Part shown: positions 25,355-31,245 of the stretch, piece after piece
Position numbering within the stretch: the first letter of the stretch is position 1
How the letters are laid out: every line of letters begins with the position of its first letter
Origin: a virus
Direction: 5' to 3' (one strand)
Length of the DNA stretch: 43,605 nt
IMG/VR virus record: IMGVR_UViG_3300022751_000005
Location: 1-43,605 of that record
The notes under the pieces: generated by a model
What the model was told of the DNA's origin: nothing
Databases searched by the model: none
What the model saw: the letters and a program-made list of their open reading frames with translations, nothing else
Position numbers and translations under genes: made by a program

Positions 25355-27129
25355 AAAAACTACTAATTATCCTACTTTTCCCAATCCTAACATTCGCCCA
25401 ATGGACAAAACAACAATCCAAAACAGGCGAGCCTATTCACAACTTGAACAAAAAAACGTTCACAAAACAACTGAACGCTAAAAAAGCGACCTTTCCAGAC
25501 GCCGATGGAAACTTATCTCAGTACGCACTTATCGAAGATTTTAATTTTGCTGATAAAAAAATAGCACAGAAATACGGACTAAGGAGTTTTCACGGTTTTG
25601 ATAAAGACGGACGGTCGATTAGCATAGCAGTTTCAAAAGAAGGTGTTGAGGCAACAATTACAGATTCGTTGCAAACTTTTGTACGTCCAACTGTTAATGG
25701 TTATAAAATAGGGCGTGTTGAAAGCAAAAAGGAGTTTTCCTGCGATGTTGACGAAAGGCAAGTTATATCTGATTTTACGGATAGAGCTAAAGCAAATCAA
25801 AAGGCGGCGGTTGTTAGAGGTGATATAACCGTTATCCGAATGGCAATAGCTATCAATTTCGAAGGTATGAAGCAAATCGGTTTAACACAGGCGAAAGGAC
25901 TTGCGTACTTGAACACATTAATGACTGCCGTAAACAAGCAATTAAGAGCCAATAACGGTGTAATTGGTCAATTGGTAGTCGGGAATGAAAAGCTGCTTTG
26001 TATTAACTCTGACGATCCATTTACGACACAAGACAAATGGACAGTACAAAGCCAGGTATTTATTGACAAAGTAATCGGTTCGGAAAATTACGACCTCGGA
26101 CATGTTCTGACTATTGGGGTTGGCGGGAATGCAGGCGGTATCGGAACGGTTACAAATCCAACTTTGAAAGGCTCGGCTTATTCAGCAACGCCAAATATGA
26201 CCGATCCGTATTTCTTTACCGATGTTGTTGTCCACGAAATTGGTCACCAATTAGGCGCAACCCACACGTTCAGTTACAAAGGTGTTGGGGTGGCGAATAT
26301 GGAATCTGGCAGCGGATGCACGGCTATGAGTTACGCAGGAATTGCCGGAGCAAATTATAATTTACAATCACATTCCTATCCGTTTTTTCACGGGCAATCT
26401 ATTAACCAGATTAACCAAACTTTGGGATTGAAAACCTCTTTAGGAAGCATCAATACAGGGAATCGCAACCCGATTATTACAAGCTCTATTGATAGAGTTG
26501 TTGAGTTCGACACGCCTTTTTCATTGTCGGCAATCGCAACTGATCCGGATGGTGACGAATTATATTATCAATGGGACGAAATCGATCCTACGGTTATCGC
26601 TTACACTATTCCAAAACCTACAAACTTTTCCGGCTCAATGTTCGCAAGCGTGTTGCCTTCAAAGCTGAATTACCGGAACTTTTATCTGCGTGACAAATGG
26701 AACGTTTACCCAACAATTTCACGGGTCTGTAATTTTATGCTTACAGTAACGGACAGCAAAGGCGGGCGGGCGCAACAAAAAGTAAAAGTTACATTTGTAC
26801 CGCCAGTTCCAAAAGTTAGCAATGCGCCTATTTTATCATACTTTCCCGGAACGCTTACGAAAACCAGCGTAAAACTGCAATGGAGTATCCCGGTTAATTT
26901 TTCAACCGTTGGATATAGTTTGTACAAAAATCCTGATGTTGATGATACCTCTTTAAAAGGCAATGAAAAAGAAAACTATCAGGCTAGTACTACAAACACA
27001 TTCATAACTGTAACATTCAATGCAGCCGACAAGCTCAAAGGTAGCGTTATATACGTTGTGAAAGGGAAAAATTCAGACGGTTGGCGAACTGAAAAAAGTA
27101 ATAGTTTGTTAGTTGATATTCCGAAATAA
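25351..27129 (+). CDS. Secreted zinc metalloprotease (metzincin, reprolysin-like)
   Basis: A 592-aa exported protease. Signal peptide at 1-17 (MKKLLIILLFPILTFAQ). The catalytic zinc site HEIGHQLGATH is at 295-305, with the Met-turn in GCTAMSYAG (Met326), which places it among metzincins of M12B type. Residues about 370-480 (RVVEFDTPFSLSAIATDPDG) look like a cadherin/PKD-like domain. Residues about 490-592 look like a fibronectin III domain (SNAPILSYFPGTLTKTSVKL). The secretion-type C-terminal sorting domain common in host relatives is not evident. Such a protein in a phage genome is unusual; it is either cargo or a virion or lysis-aiding enzyme. Confidence 0.88.
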   Translation: MKKLLIILLFPILTFAQWTKQQSKTGEPIHNLNKKTFTKQLNAKKATFPDADGNLSQYALIEDFNFADKKIAQKYGLRSFHGFDKDGRSISIAVSKEGVEATITDSLQTFVRPTVNGYKIGRVESKKEFSCDVDERQVISDFTDRAKANQKAAVVRGDITVIRMAIAINFEGMKQIGLTQAKGLAYLNTLMTAVNKQLRANNGVIGQLVVGNEKLLCINSDDPFTTQDKWTVQSQVFIDKVIGSENYDLGHVLTIGVGGNAGGIGTVTNPTLKGSAYSATPNMTDPYFFTDVVVHEIGHQLGATHTFSYKGVGVANMESGSGCTAMSYAGIAGANYNLQSHSYPFFHGQSINQINQTLGLKTSLGSINTGNRNPIITSSIDRVVEFDTPFSLSAIATDPDGDELYYQWDEIDPTVIAYTIPKPTNFSGSMFASVLPSKLNYRNFYLRDKWNVYPTISRVCNFMLTVTDSKGGRAQQKVKVTFVPPVPKVSNAPILSYFPGTLTKTSVKLQWSIPVNFSTVGYSLYKNPDVDDTSLKGNEKENYQASTTNTFITVTFNAADKLKGSVIYVVKGKNSDGWRTEKSNSLLVDIPK

Positions 27130-27141
27130 TTTGTATGTTTG
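27112..27141 (+). promoter_or_regulatory. Promoter of RNA element B
   Basis: TATGTTTG at 27134-27141 is a perfect -7 match, identical to that of element A. The -33 element is weaker: GTTG at 27112-27115, 18 bases upstream. Confidence 0.7.
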
Positions 27142-27144
27142 CGA

Positions 27145-27239
27145 TACCGTTTGGCTCGACACTCACGGTTAAAATTAGATAATTATACACTCTAATTGGA
27201 TAAAAGGCGTAGTTTCTGTCGAGGATTCTGCGCCTTTTT
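27145..27239 (+). ncRNA. Kissing-loop RNA element B, before the RlmN/Cfr-like gene
   Basis: Hairpin 1: ACCGT (27146-27150)/ACGGT (27165-27169). Hairpin 2: AATTAGA (27173-27179)/TCTAATT (27191-27197). Hairpin 3: AAAAGGCGTAG (27202-27212)/CTGCGCCTTTT (27228-27238), then a T-run. Loop 1 CTCGACA (27155-27161) pairs fully with loop 3 TGTCGAG (27217-27223). It is clearly related to element A (shared GGCTCGA in loop 1, CGTAG in hairpin 3), but both stems and the kissing pair differ by compensating changes. The next gene starts 17 bases downstream. Confidence 0.8.
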
Positions 27240-27256
27240 CTATTAAATCACTTATC

Positions 27257-28192
27257 ATGTTTGAAAATGTAAAAACAATTCAAAGTTCAGATGAAAACGT
27301 AATGAAATTTGTTTTCGAAAAAAGTAACGCAGTAGCTGAAGCTGTATTGTACAAATACCCTACTTATGAGGATAGGACAGTGATTTGTTGTTCTACCCAA
27401 TCCGGTTGTCCTGTTGGTTGTAGATTTTGCGGGGCTGGGGATTATTTCGTACGAAGTTTAAAAGCCGAAGAAATTGTTTATCAGGTAGATCATTGCCTTT
27501 CGAGTCAAAATATTGACGCATCAAAAATTGAAAGGTTTCAAATTATGGTTATGTCTATGGGTGAACCTCTTTTAAATTTCAAGGAACTAGAAAAAGCTTT
27601 CGAAATACTTTATGAGAAGTACCCAAAAGCAAGACTACTTATTAGCTCGATTGGACCAAAAGTAAACTATGAGCCTATTATTGATATGTGCGAACGAATT
27701 CCTACTGTAGGACTGCAATTTTCAGTTCACGAAAGCACAGATGAAGCCAGGAACGAACTTATTCCTTTTGCGAATAAACTTACATTAAAAGAACTTTCAG
27801 AAGTGGGAGAGGTCTTTTTAGCCAGAACGGGGCGAAAACCTTTTTTCAATTATTGTGCTCACGAAAACAATTCAAGCGAATTAGACGCTTTAAGATTAGC
27901 CAACATTTTCAGTCCTGATGTTTTTGAGGCAACTATTTCAGTAGTCTGCGAAAGAGAGGAATCAATCGCTGCGGCAAACATCAGACAGAGAGAATTAGCG
28001 TCAAAATTTGAAGACCACTTAAAAAAGCGTTGGTTTTCTACAAGAATGTTCGACCCTGCTGGACAAGATGATATTGGCGGTGGTTGTGGTCAATTATGGT
28101 TCGTGCAAAATTGGATGAAACAAAATCCGGACATGGCTAAAAAATCAGTTGGTTTTGGAATGGAAGTAGTTCATGCGCCAACTTTAGATTAA
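27257..28192 (+). CDS. Radical-SAM RNA methyltransferase of the RlmN/Cfr family
   Basis: A 311-aa radical-SAM enzyme. The cluster motif CPVGCRFC (Cys51, 55, 58) is preceded at the RlmN-specific distance by Cys44 in CCSTQSGC. A second catalytic cysteine, Cys277, lies in GGGCGQL, matching the ACGQL motif of RlmN. MSMGEPLLN (near 100-108) is also diagnostic. RlmN and Cfr methylate C2 or C8 of adenosine in 23S rRNA, and RlmN also methylates tRNA. This protein is shorter than the cellular enzymes (about 350-385 aa), lacking most of the N-terminal accessory domain, so its RNA target may differ. It is preceded by RNA element B and followed by tRNA genes. Confidence 0.9.
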   Translation: MFENVKTIQSSDENVMKFVFEKSNAVAEAVLYKYPTYEDRTVICCSTQSGCPVGCRFCGAGDYFVRSLKAEEIVYQVDHCLSSQNIDASKIERFQIMVMSMGEPLLNFKELEKAFEILYEKYPKARLLISSIGPKVNYEPIIDMCERIPTVGLQFSVHESTDEARNELIPFANKLTLKELSEVGEVFLARTGRKPFFNYCAHENNSSELDALRLANIFSPDVFEATISVVCEREESIAAANIRQRELASKFEDHLKKRWFSTRMFDPAGQDDIGGGCGQLWFVQNWMKQNPDMAKKSVGFGMEVVHAPTLD

Positions 28193-28228
28193 ATTCCCTA
28201 CATTTACACTTTCATAATAAATATTTTT

Positions 28229-28258
28229 AACCTCGCTGTAAAAAGTGAGGTTTTTTTT
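28229..28258 (+). terminator. Rho-independent terminator
   Basis: AACCTC (28229-28234)/GAGGTT (28247-28252) around a 12-base loop, followed by a long T-run. It closes the radical-SAM unit. Confidence 0.8.
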
Positions 28259-28279
28259 GCGGTATTGGAGATTAATTGT

Positions 28280-28287
28280 TATGTTTG
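28280..28287 (+). promoter_or_regulatory. TATGTTTG promoter element of the first tRNA
   Basis: Perfect TAnnTTTG match, identical to those of RNA elements A and B, and 3 bases upstream of the predicted tRNA 5' end. Confidence 0.7.
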
Positions 28288-28290
28288 CTT

Positions 28291-28365
28291 AGCGGTGTAG
28301 AGCAGTTTGGTTAGCTCGGGTGGCTCATAACCATCAGGTCGCCGGTTCGAGTCCGGTTGCCGCAA
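28291..28365 (+). tRNA. tRNA with CAT anticodon (Met or Ile2), copy 1
   Basis: Cloverleaf of 75 nt: acceptor AGCGGTG/TGCCGCA (first pair A-A mismatched, then pairs including two G-U), D stem GAGC/GCTC, anticodon stem GGTGG/CCATC with loop CTCATAA, T stem GCCGG/CCGGT with loop TTCGAGT. CCA is not encoded. The anticodon CAT could mean elongator Met, initiator Met or, with lysidine, Ile. The stem lacks the three G-C pairs of initiator tRNA. The 3'-flanking AACTGCTC (28394-28401) is complementary to GAGCAGTT (28300-28307) in the D arm. Confidence 0.85.
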
Positions 28366-28410
28366 CGAAAATCCGACATGAGGCGAAGGCCGCAACTGCT
28401 CCGGTAACTA

Positions 28411-28446
28411 AAAATCCTTACTTTTAATTGAGTAAGGATTTTTTCA
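28411..28446 (+). terminator. Terminator between tRNA units
   Basis: AAAATCCTTAC (28411-28421)/GTAAGGATTTT (28432-28442), an 11-bp perfect stem, followed by T residues. Confidence 0.85.
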
Positions 28447-28447
28447 T

Positions 28448-28455
28448 TACATTTG
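28448..28455 (+). promoter_or_regulatory. TACATTTG promoter element of the tRNA-like RNA
   Basis: TAnnTTTG match directly after the terminator, two bases before the tRNA-like gene. Confidence 0.65.
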
Positions 28456-28457
28456 AA

Positions 28458-28568
28458 TTGTCGTTGGCGGAGTGGTAAACGCTATTCATAGTGAGAGTGA
28501 GCCGGACAAACAACCGGAATACCATAAGTTTCACGCTACACCCAAAGGTTCGATTCCTTTACGACAAT
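28458..28568 (+). tRNA. Atypical tRNA-like RNA with expanded central region (111 nt)
   Basis: Both ends are tRNA-like. The acceptor TTGTCGT (28458-28464) pairs perfectly with ACGACAA (28561-28567), and flanking bases can extend it. The D arm has GCG/CGC with a GAGTGGTAAA loop, and the T arm has AAAGG/CCTTT with loop TTCGATT. Between D and T arms there are about 61 nt instead of the usual 23-35. TATTC (28483-28487) can pair with GAATA, leaving a 29-nt loop, while TAGTGA (28488-28493) can pair with TCAC-g-CTA downstream, which together would form a pseudoknot. No 7-nt anticodon loop can be assigned with confidence. It has its own promoter and terminator. Confidence 0.6.
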
Positions 28569-28571
28569 TAA

Positions 28572-28599
28572 AAGCTACATTGTAAAGTGTGGCTTTTTT
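28572..28599 (+). terminator. Terminator of the tRNA-like RNA
   Basis: AAGCTACA (28572-28579)/TGTGGCTT (28588-28595), eight pairs with one G-U, followed by a T-run. Confidence 0.8.
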
Positions 28600-28602
28600 C
28601 AT

Positions 28603-28610
28603 TACATTTA
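28603..28610 (+). promoter_or_regulatory. TACATTTA promoter element of the third tRNA
   Basis: One base from TAnnTTTG, in the same TCATTACATTT context as the preceding unit, 6 bases before the tRNA. Confidence 0.55.
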
Positions 28611-28616
28611 CAAAAA

Positions 28617-28690
28617 GTTCGCATAACTCAGTCGGTCAGAGTTCCACACTCATAATGTGGCGGTCGGTGGTTCGATCCCATCTGCGGACA
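28617..28690 (+). tRNA. tRNA with CAT anticodon (Met or Ile2), copy 2
   Basis: Clean 74-nt cloverleaf: acceptor GTTCGCA/TGCGGAC, D stem ACTC/GAGT, anticodon stem CCACA/TGTGG with loop CTCATAA, variable CGGTC, T stem GGTGG/CCATC with loop TTCGATC, discriminator A. CCA is not encoded. It differs in sequence from the first CAT tRNA, so the two probably serve different codons (Met and lysidine-modified Ile ATA). Confidence 0.92.
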
Positions 28691-28706
28691 CTAAAACACT
28701 TTACTT

Positions 28707-28967
28707 ATGAAGACAATTTTTAAATATCCACTTACAGGAGCTTTCAAACAAACCATTAAAATGCCAGAGGGAGCAGAAATTTTATGCGCTCAGTTGCAAA
28801 ATGGAGTTCCGACACTTTGGGCAAAAGTCAATGATTCAAACGAATTAAAAGACCGTGTGATTGAGGTTTACGGAACAGGCGTTGAAGTAAACGAATACGA
28901 TTTGGATTATATCGGAACTGTTCAGGATTTTGCAGGGTTAGTTTGGCACGTATTTGAAAACAAATAG
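28707..28967 (+). CDS. Hypothetical protein, phage DUF7352-like (86 aa)
   Basis: Starts just after the last tRNA. The pattern KYPLTGAFKQTIKMPEGAEIL, then WAKVNDSN, VYGTGVEV and YIGTVQDFAGLVWHVFE resembles a small beta protein common in phage genomes (DUF7352-type, from memory). Function unknown. It heads the unit that leads into the lysis genes. Confidence 0.75.
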   Translation: MKTIFKYPLTGAFKQTIKMPEGAEILCAQLQNGVPTLWAKVNDSNELKDRVIEVYGTGVEVNEYDLDYIGTVQDFAGLVWHVFENK

Positions 28968-28968
28968 G

Positions 28969-29352
28969 ATGAAAAAGTTCATAAACGCCTTTTTCAGCAC
29001 GACCGATTTAATGCACTTGGTAAAGCCTGGTGGATTAGCTGCTTGGATTCACGACAATAAACACTTACATTTTCTACTTACCGATGCTATATGCGCCATT
29101 GTAACGTATTTCTTCATTGATTGGCAGGACTGGTACAATTTATTTTGGTTCGACTACGTTTGTACCGTATTTGCAGTTTCATTTATTTTCGGCTGGCTCC
29201 CAAATGCCGCACGGGAGGAATATTGGGATGTGAAAACATTTAAAGAACAGCGCTATCATACTTTCGACTGGGCAGATATTCGCTGGGGTTTTTATGTCGG
29301 TGTATTGGGTAGTTTTATATCTTTGCTTTTAACTTTAAAATTTGGACAGTGA
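28969..29352 (+). CDS. Membrane protein of the lysis region (127 aa)
   Basis: ATG 28969 is one base after the previous stop; the frame opens 15 bases earlier at a TTG. Three hydrophobic segments are visible (LTDAICAIVTYFFIDW near 36-51, FDYVCTVFAVSFIFGWL near 58-76, FYVGVLGSFISLLLTL near 107-123). The stop region overlaps the next gene by 4 bases. Position upstream of holin-, spanin- and lysozyme-like genes suggests a part in host lysis, but it resembles other uncharacterised membrane proteins of Bacteroidetes phages. Confidence 0.65.
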   Translation: MKKFINAFFSTTDLMHLVKPGGLAAWIHDNKHLHFLLTDAICAIVTYFFIDWQDWYNLFWFDYVCTVFAVSFIFGWLPNAAREEYWDVKTFKEQRYHTFDWADIRWGFYVGVLGSFISLLLTLKFGQ

Positions 29353-29585
29353 AAAATTGGCGTACGACCCTAGCATCAATCGTTACCGCACTTGGATTAG
29401 TGCCAACAGCGATTCAACAATTAGAATTAGAAGTAGTTCCTAACTGGCTTAAAATAGTCGGATTGGCGGCTACTTTTTTCGGTACTATCGGTATCGGATT
29501 ATTAGCAAAAGACAAAGTCGTCACAGGCGTTGGTGAAAATGCGGAAACGAAAGCAGAAATTGAAAACAAAGAATATGAGCGATAG
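29349..29585 (+). CDS. Holin-like protein (78 aa)
   Basis: A small protein with two hydrophobic segments (TLASIVTALGLVPTAIQQL, about 7-25, and LKIVGLAATFFGTIGIGLLA, about 34-53) and a charged C-terminal tail, the layout of class II holins. It would form lesions in the inner membrane to release the lysozyme encoded downstream. Function is inferred from topology and context. Confidence 0.6.
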   Translation: MKNWRTTLASIVTALGLVPTAIQQLELEVVPNWLKIVGLAATFFGTIGIGLLAKDKVVTGVGENAETKAEIENKEYER

Positions 29586-29655
29586 TATTACTCACGATCA
29601 ATGGTTGCCAACGCCAACCGAACAATCCCAAATCAACAACATCGAAGTAAACTAA
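29575..29655 (+). CDS. Very small hypothetical protein (26 aa)
   Basis: ATG overlaps the end of the holin-like gene by 11 bases and the stop abuts the next ATG. The 26-residue product (SDSITHDQWLPTPTEQSQ...) has no recognised family. The packing fits a coupled gene but it could also be spurious. Confidence 0.4.
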   Translation: MSDSITHDQWLPTPTEQSQINNIEVN

Positions 29656-29973
29656 ATGCCTAACCTTTCCGATTTATTTAATTTCGCAAATTTCAGTGAT
29701 CGGAAAAAGTTTACAATTCTGGTTGTTGGAATGGTGTTATATTTTGGGTGGATTAATGACGGTAACGTTAAGTTGGCCAACGGATCCAAAGATGAAAAGT
29801 ACAACAGTTTAAAGGAATTGTATAACGAACAAAGAAATGATAATAAGGAACTTCGCAAAGAGAATAAAATGTTGATGTTAGAAAACGGCAGTTTAATTAA
29901 AAACGAAAATCCGAGAATGGACAGCATCAACGCAGATTTGAAATTCATCAAAGAAAAAATAAATCTTAAATGA
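29656..29973 (+). CDS. Possible inner-membrane spanin-like protein (105 aa)
   Basis: One N-terminal membrane segment (KFTILVVGMVLYFGWI, about 18-33) followed by a charged coiled-coil region (NSLKELYNEQRNDNKELRKE, about 50-100). This is the layout of i-spanins, which link inner and outer membranes in the last lysis step. The next gene, overlapping by 4 bases, encodes a small exported protein, as in Rz/Rz1 pairs. Assignment by topology only. Confidence 0.5.
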   Translation: MPNLSDLFNFANFSDRKKFTILVVGMVLYFGWINDGNVKLANGSKDEKYNSLKELYNEQRNDNKELRKENKMLMLENGSLIKNENPRMDSINADLKFIKEKINLK

Positions 29974-30188
29974 TGAAACTATACGAAATATTACTTATGG
30001 GATTGGTTTTGGTCGTTTGCACCAGCGAAATGCCTCATCACTCAAAGCCAACAGCAACAACTTACAAATCGGTTGTAGATCCGCTTGACGCTTATCGTAT
30101 AGAATACCGCTGTTTAAAGAACGAATTCGACAAAAAAACACAGCAAGCCTATATTTCTACTTCCGAAATAAAAGAGGCGGTTAAATGA
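29970..30188 (+). CDS. Small exported protein, possible o-spanin (72 aa)
   Basis: The N-terminus (MMKLYEILLMGLVLVVCTSE) is a signal-like hydrophobic stretch ending at Cys17. LVVC is a weak match to a lipobox because the -1 residue is Val. The mature part is short and hydrophilic. Partner of the coiled-coil protein upstream, with which it overlaps (ATGATG). A membrane-anchored or secreted small protein is the safe call. Confidence 0.5.
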   Translation: MMKLYEILLMGLVLVVCTSEMPHHSKPTATTYKSVVDPLDAYRIEYRCLKNEFDKKTQQAYISTSEIKEAVK

Positions 30189-30310
30189 CCTCAATACCTA
30201 CATACTTATTAATCCCAATTTGTATATTTGCATTAATCGGCTTCGGTGTTTTTATATTTGTGGCCGTTGGAATAATTCAGGATTTTATTAGAAAAAGGAA
30301 GTACAGATGA
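30185..30310 (+). CDS. Small membrane protein of the lysis cassette (41 aa)
   Basis: ATG overlaps the previous stop (ATGA) and its own TGA overlaps the lysozyme ATG (ATGA). The product has one long hydrophobic segment (YLLIPICIFALIGFGVFIFV, 7-26) and a basic tail RKRKYR. The double overlap argues that it is translated. It could be a holin, antiholin or release regulator. Confidence 0.6.
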   Translation: MTSIPTYLLIPICIFALIGFGVFIFVAVGIIQDFIRKRKYR

Positions 30311-30753
30311 AATTAGATGAAAATGGCTATAACTTAATCGCTTCATTCGAGGGACTTTCTTTGGTTCCTTACAAAGATAGCGTTGGAATACCTACAATAG
30401 GTTATGGAAATACTTATTATCCTGACGGTAGGAAGGTTAAAATGACCGATCCTAAAATAACTAAGGCTTATGCAATGGAGTTGCTTAAAGTGACTGCAAA
30501 TGAATTTGCCACTTCAGTAAATAATCGACTTACAACTCATGTTCCTCAAAATAAATTCAACGCGCTTGTTTCATTCGCTTATAATGTTGGTAGAGGTAAT
30601 TTCTCTAAATCAACATTGTTAAAAAAAGTTAATTGGAATTATAGTGATCCATTAATTCGAAACGAATTCATGAAATGGAACAAGGCTGGCGGCAAAGTTA
30701 TTCCAGGATTAACCAACCGCAGAAAAAAAGAAGCTGATATTTACTTCTCTTAA
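30307..30753 (+). CDS. Endolysin, T4-type lysozyme (GH24)
   Basis: A 148-aa muramidase cutting the glycan strands of peptidoglycan. The catalytic triad Glu15 (ASFEGLSLVPYKD), Asp24 and Thr30 (GIPTIGYG) has exactly the spacing of T4 lysozyme (E-x8-D-x5-T). Family motifs NALVSFAYNVGRGNF (about 86-100) and GLTNRRKKEADIYF at the end are present. There is no signal peptide, so it depends on a holin. It is the last gene of the unit and a terminator follows. Confidence 0.95.
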   Translation: MKLDENGYNLIASFEGLSLVPYKDSVGIPTIGYGNTYYPDGRKVKMTDPKITKAYAMELLKVTANEFATSVNNRLTTHVPQNKFNALVSFAYNVGRGNFSKSTLLKKVNWNYSDPLIRNEFMKWNKAGGKVIPGLTNRRKKEADIYFS

Positions 30754-30772
30754 ATCACAATACTATTCTTAC

Positions 30773-30799
30773 AAACGCTCCTTAATTGGGGCGTTTTTT
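30773..30799 (+). terminator. Terminator after the lysozyme gene
   Basis: AAACGCTCC (30773-30781)/GGGGCGTTT (30788-30796), nine pairs with one G-U, loop TTAATT, then T residues. It ends the late transcript before the small-gene region. Confidence 0.88.
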
Positions 30800-30827
30800 G
30801 TTTGAATGTGTTAAAGTTTGAAATAAT

Positions 30828-30860
30828 ATAGTACAGTATTAAATAATAGTACTATGTTTG
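30828..30860 (+). promoter_or_regulatory. Promoter with overlapping inverted-repeat operator
   Basis: TATGTTTG at 30853-30860 is a perfect -7 element. The inverted repeat ATAGTAC (30828-30834) and GTACTAT (30849-30855), 14 bases apart, overlaps it, and a third GTAC follows at 30860-30863. A repressor bound here would block the promoter. It controls the small-gene cluster starting at 30891. Confidence 0.65.
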
Positions 30861-30890
30861 TACTCAGATAACAACTAAAAAATAGAAATT

Positions 30891-31049
30891 ATGATCGTAA
30901 TAGTAAAAGAACTAGTAGCAACAGGGTTTTATGATGAAAAAGCAATTGCTAAGTTTCACGCAAAGCAAGTTAAAGTAAGCAACGGAAATTTTTTGTTAGC
31001 TGATGCAATGGTTAGGATTTACAAACATAATTTTGAAATCAGAAAGTAA
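30891..31049 (+). CDS. Small hypothetical protein (52 aa)
   Basis: First gene after the operator-promoter. The product MIVIVKELVATGFYDEKAIAK... ends in RIYKHNFEIRK, is basic, and is probably a small alpha/beta fold. The stop overlaps the next ATG (TAATG). No family was recognised. Its position as the first product of what is probably an early transcript makes it a candidate host-takeover or counter-defence protein. Confidence 0.65.
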   Translation: MIVIVKELVATGFYDEKAIAKFHAKQVKVSNGNFLLADAMVRIYKHNFEIRK

Positions 31050-31234
31050 TGGAAAATAAAATTTGTAATGGCACTTATTATAACTTCAAGAAAGGTACTG
31101 AGTGGTGTGAAAAAAGGAAACAATGCATTTTTTTTAAACAAGGGCCAATGAATCCAAATGATGAAAATAGGATAGGCCGTTTATTCAACAGAGTATATCA
31201 ATTTAGAAACTGTGTTCTTTATAAGAACAAATAA
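31049..31234 (+). CDS. Small Cys-containing hypothetical protein (61 aa)
   Basis: Translationally coupled to the previous gene. Four Cys residues (CNGTYY, WCEKRKQC, and NCVLY near the end) suggest a small zinc-binding fold. No family was recognised. Confidence 0.65.
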   Translation: MENKICNGTYYNFKKGTEWCEKRKQCIFFKQGPMNPNDENRIGRLFNRVYQFRNCVLYKNK

Positions 31235-31245
31235 AGATTATGTAA

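Noticed and set aside
28193-28258. TTTACA (about 28203) and TGTAAA in the terminator loop, resembling a fifth kissing-loop RNA
   Set aside because: TTTACA is part of a promoter-like TACATTTAC and is not presented in a hairpin loop. Neither hairpin 1 nor hairpin 2 is present.
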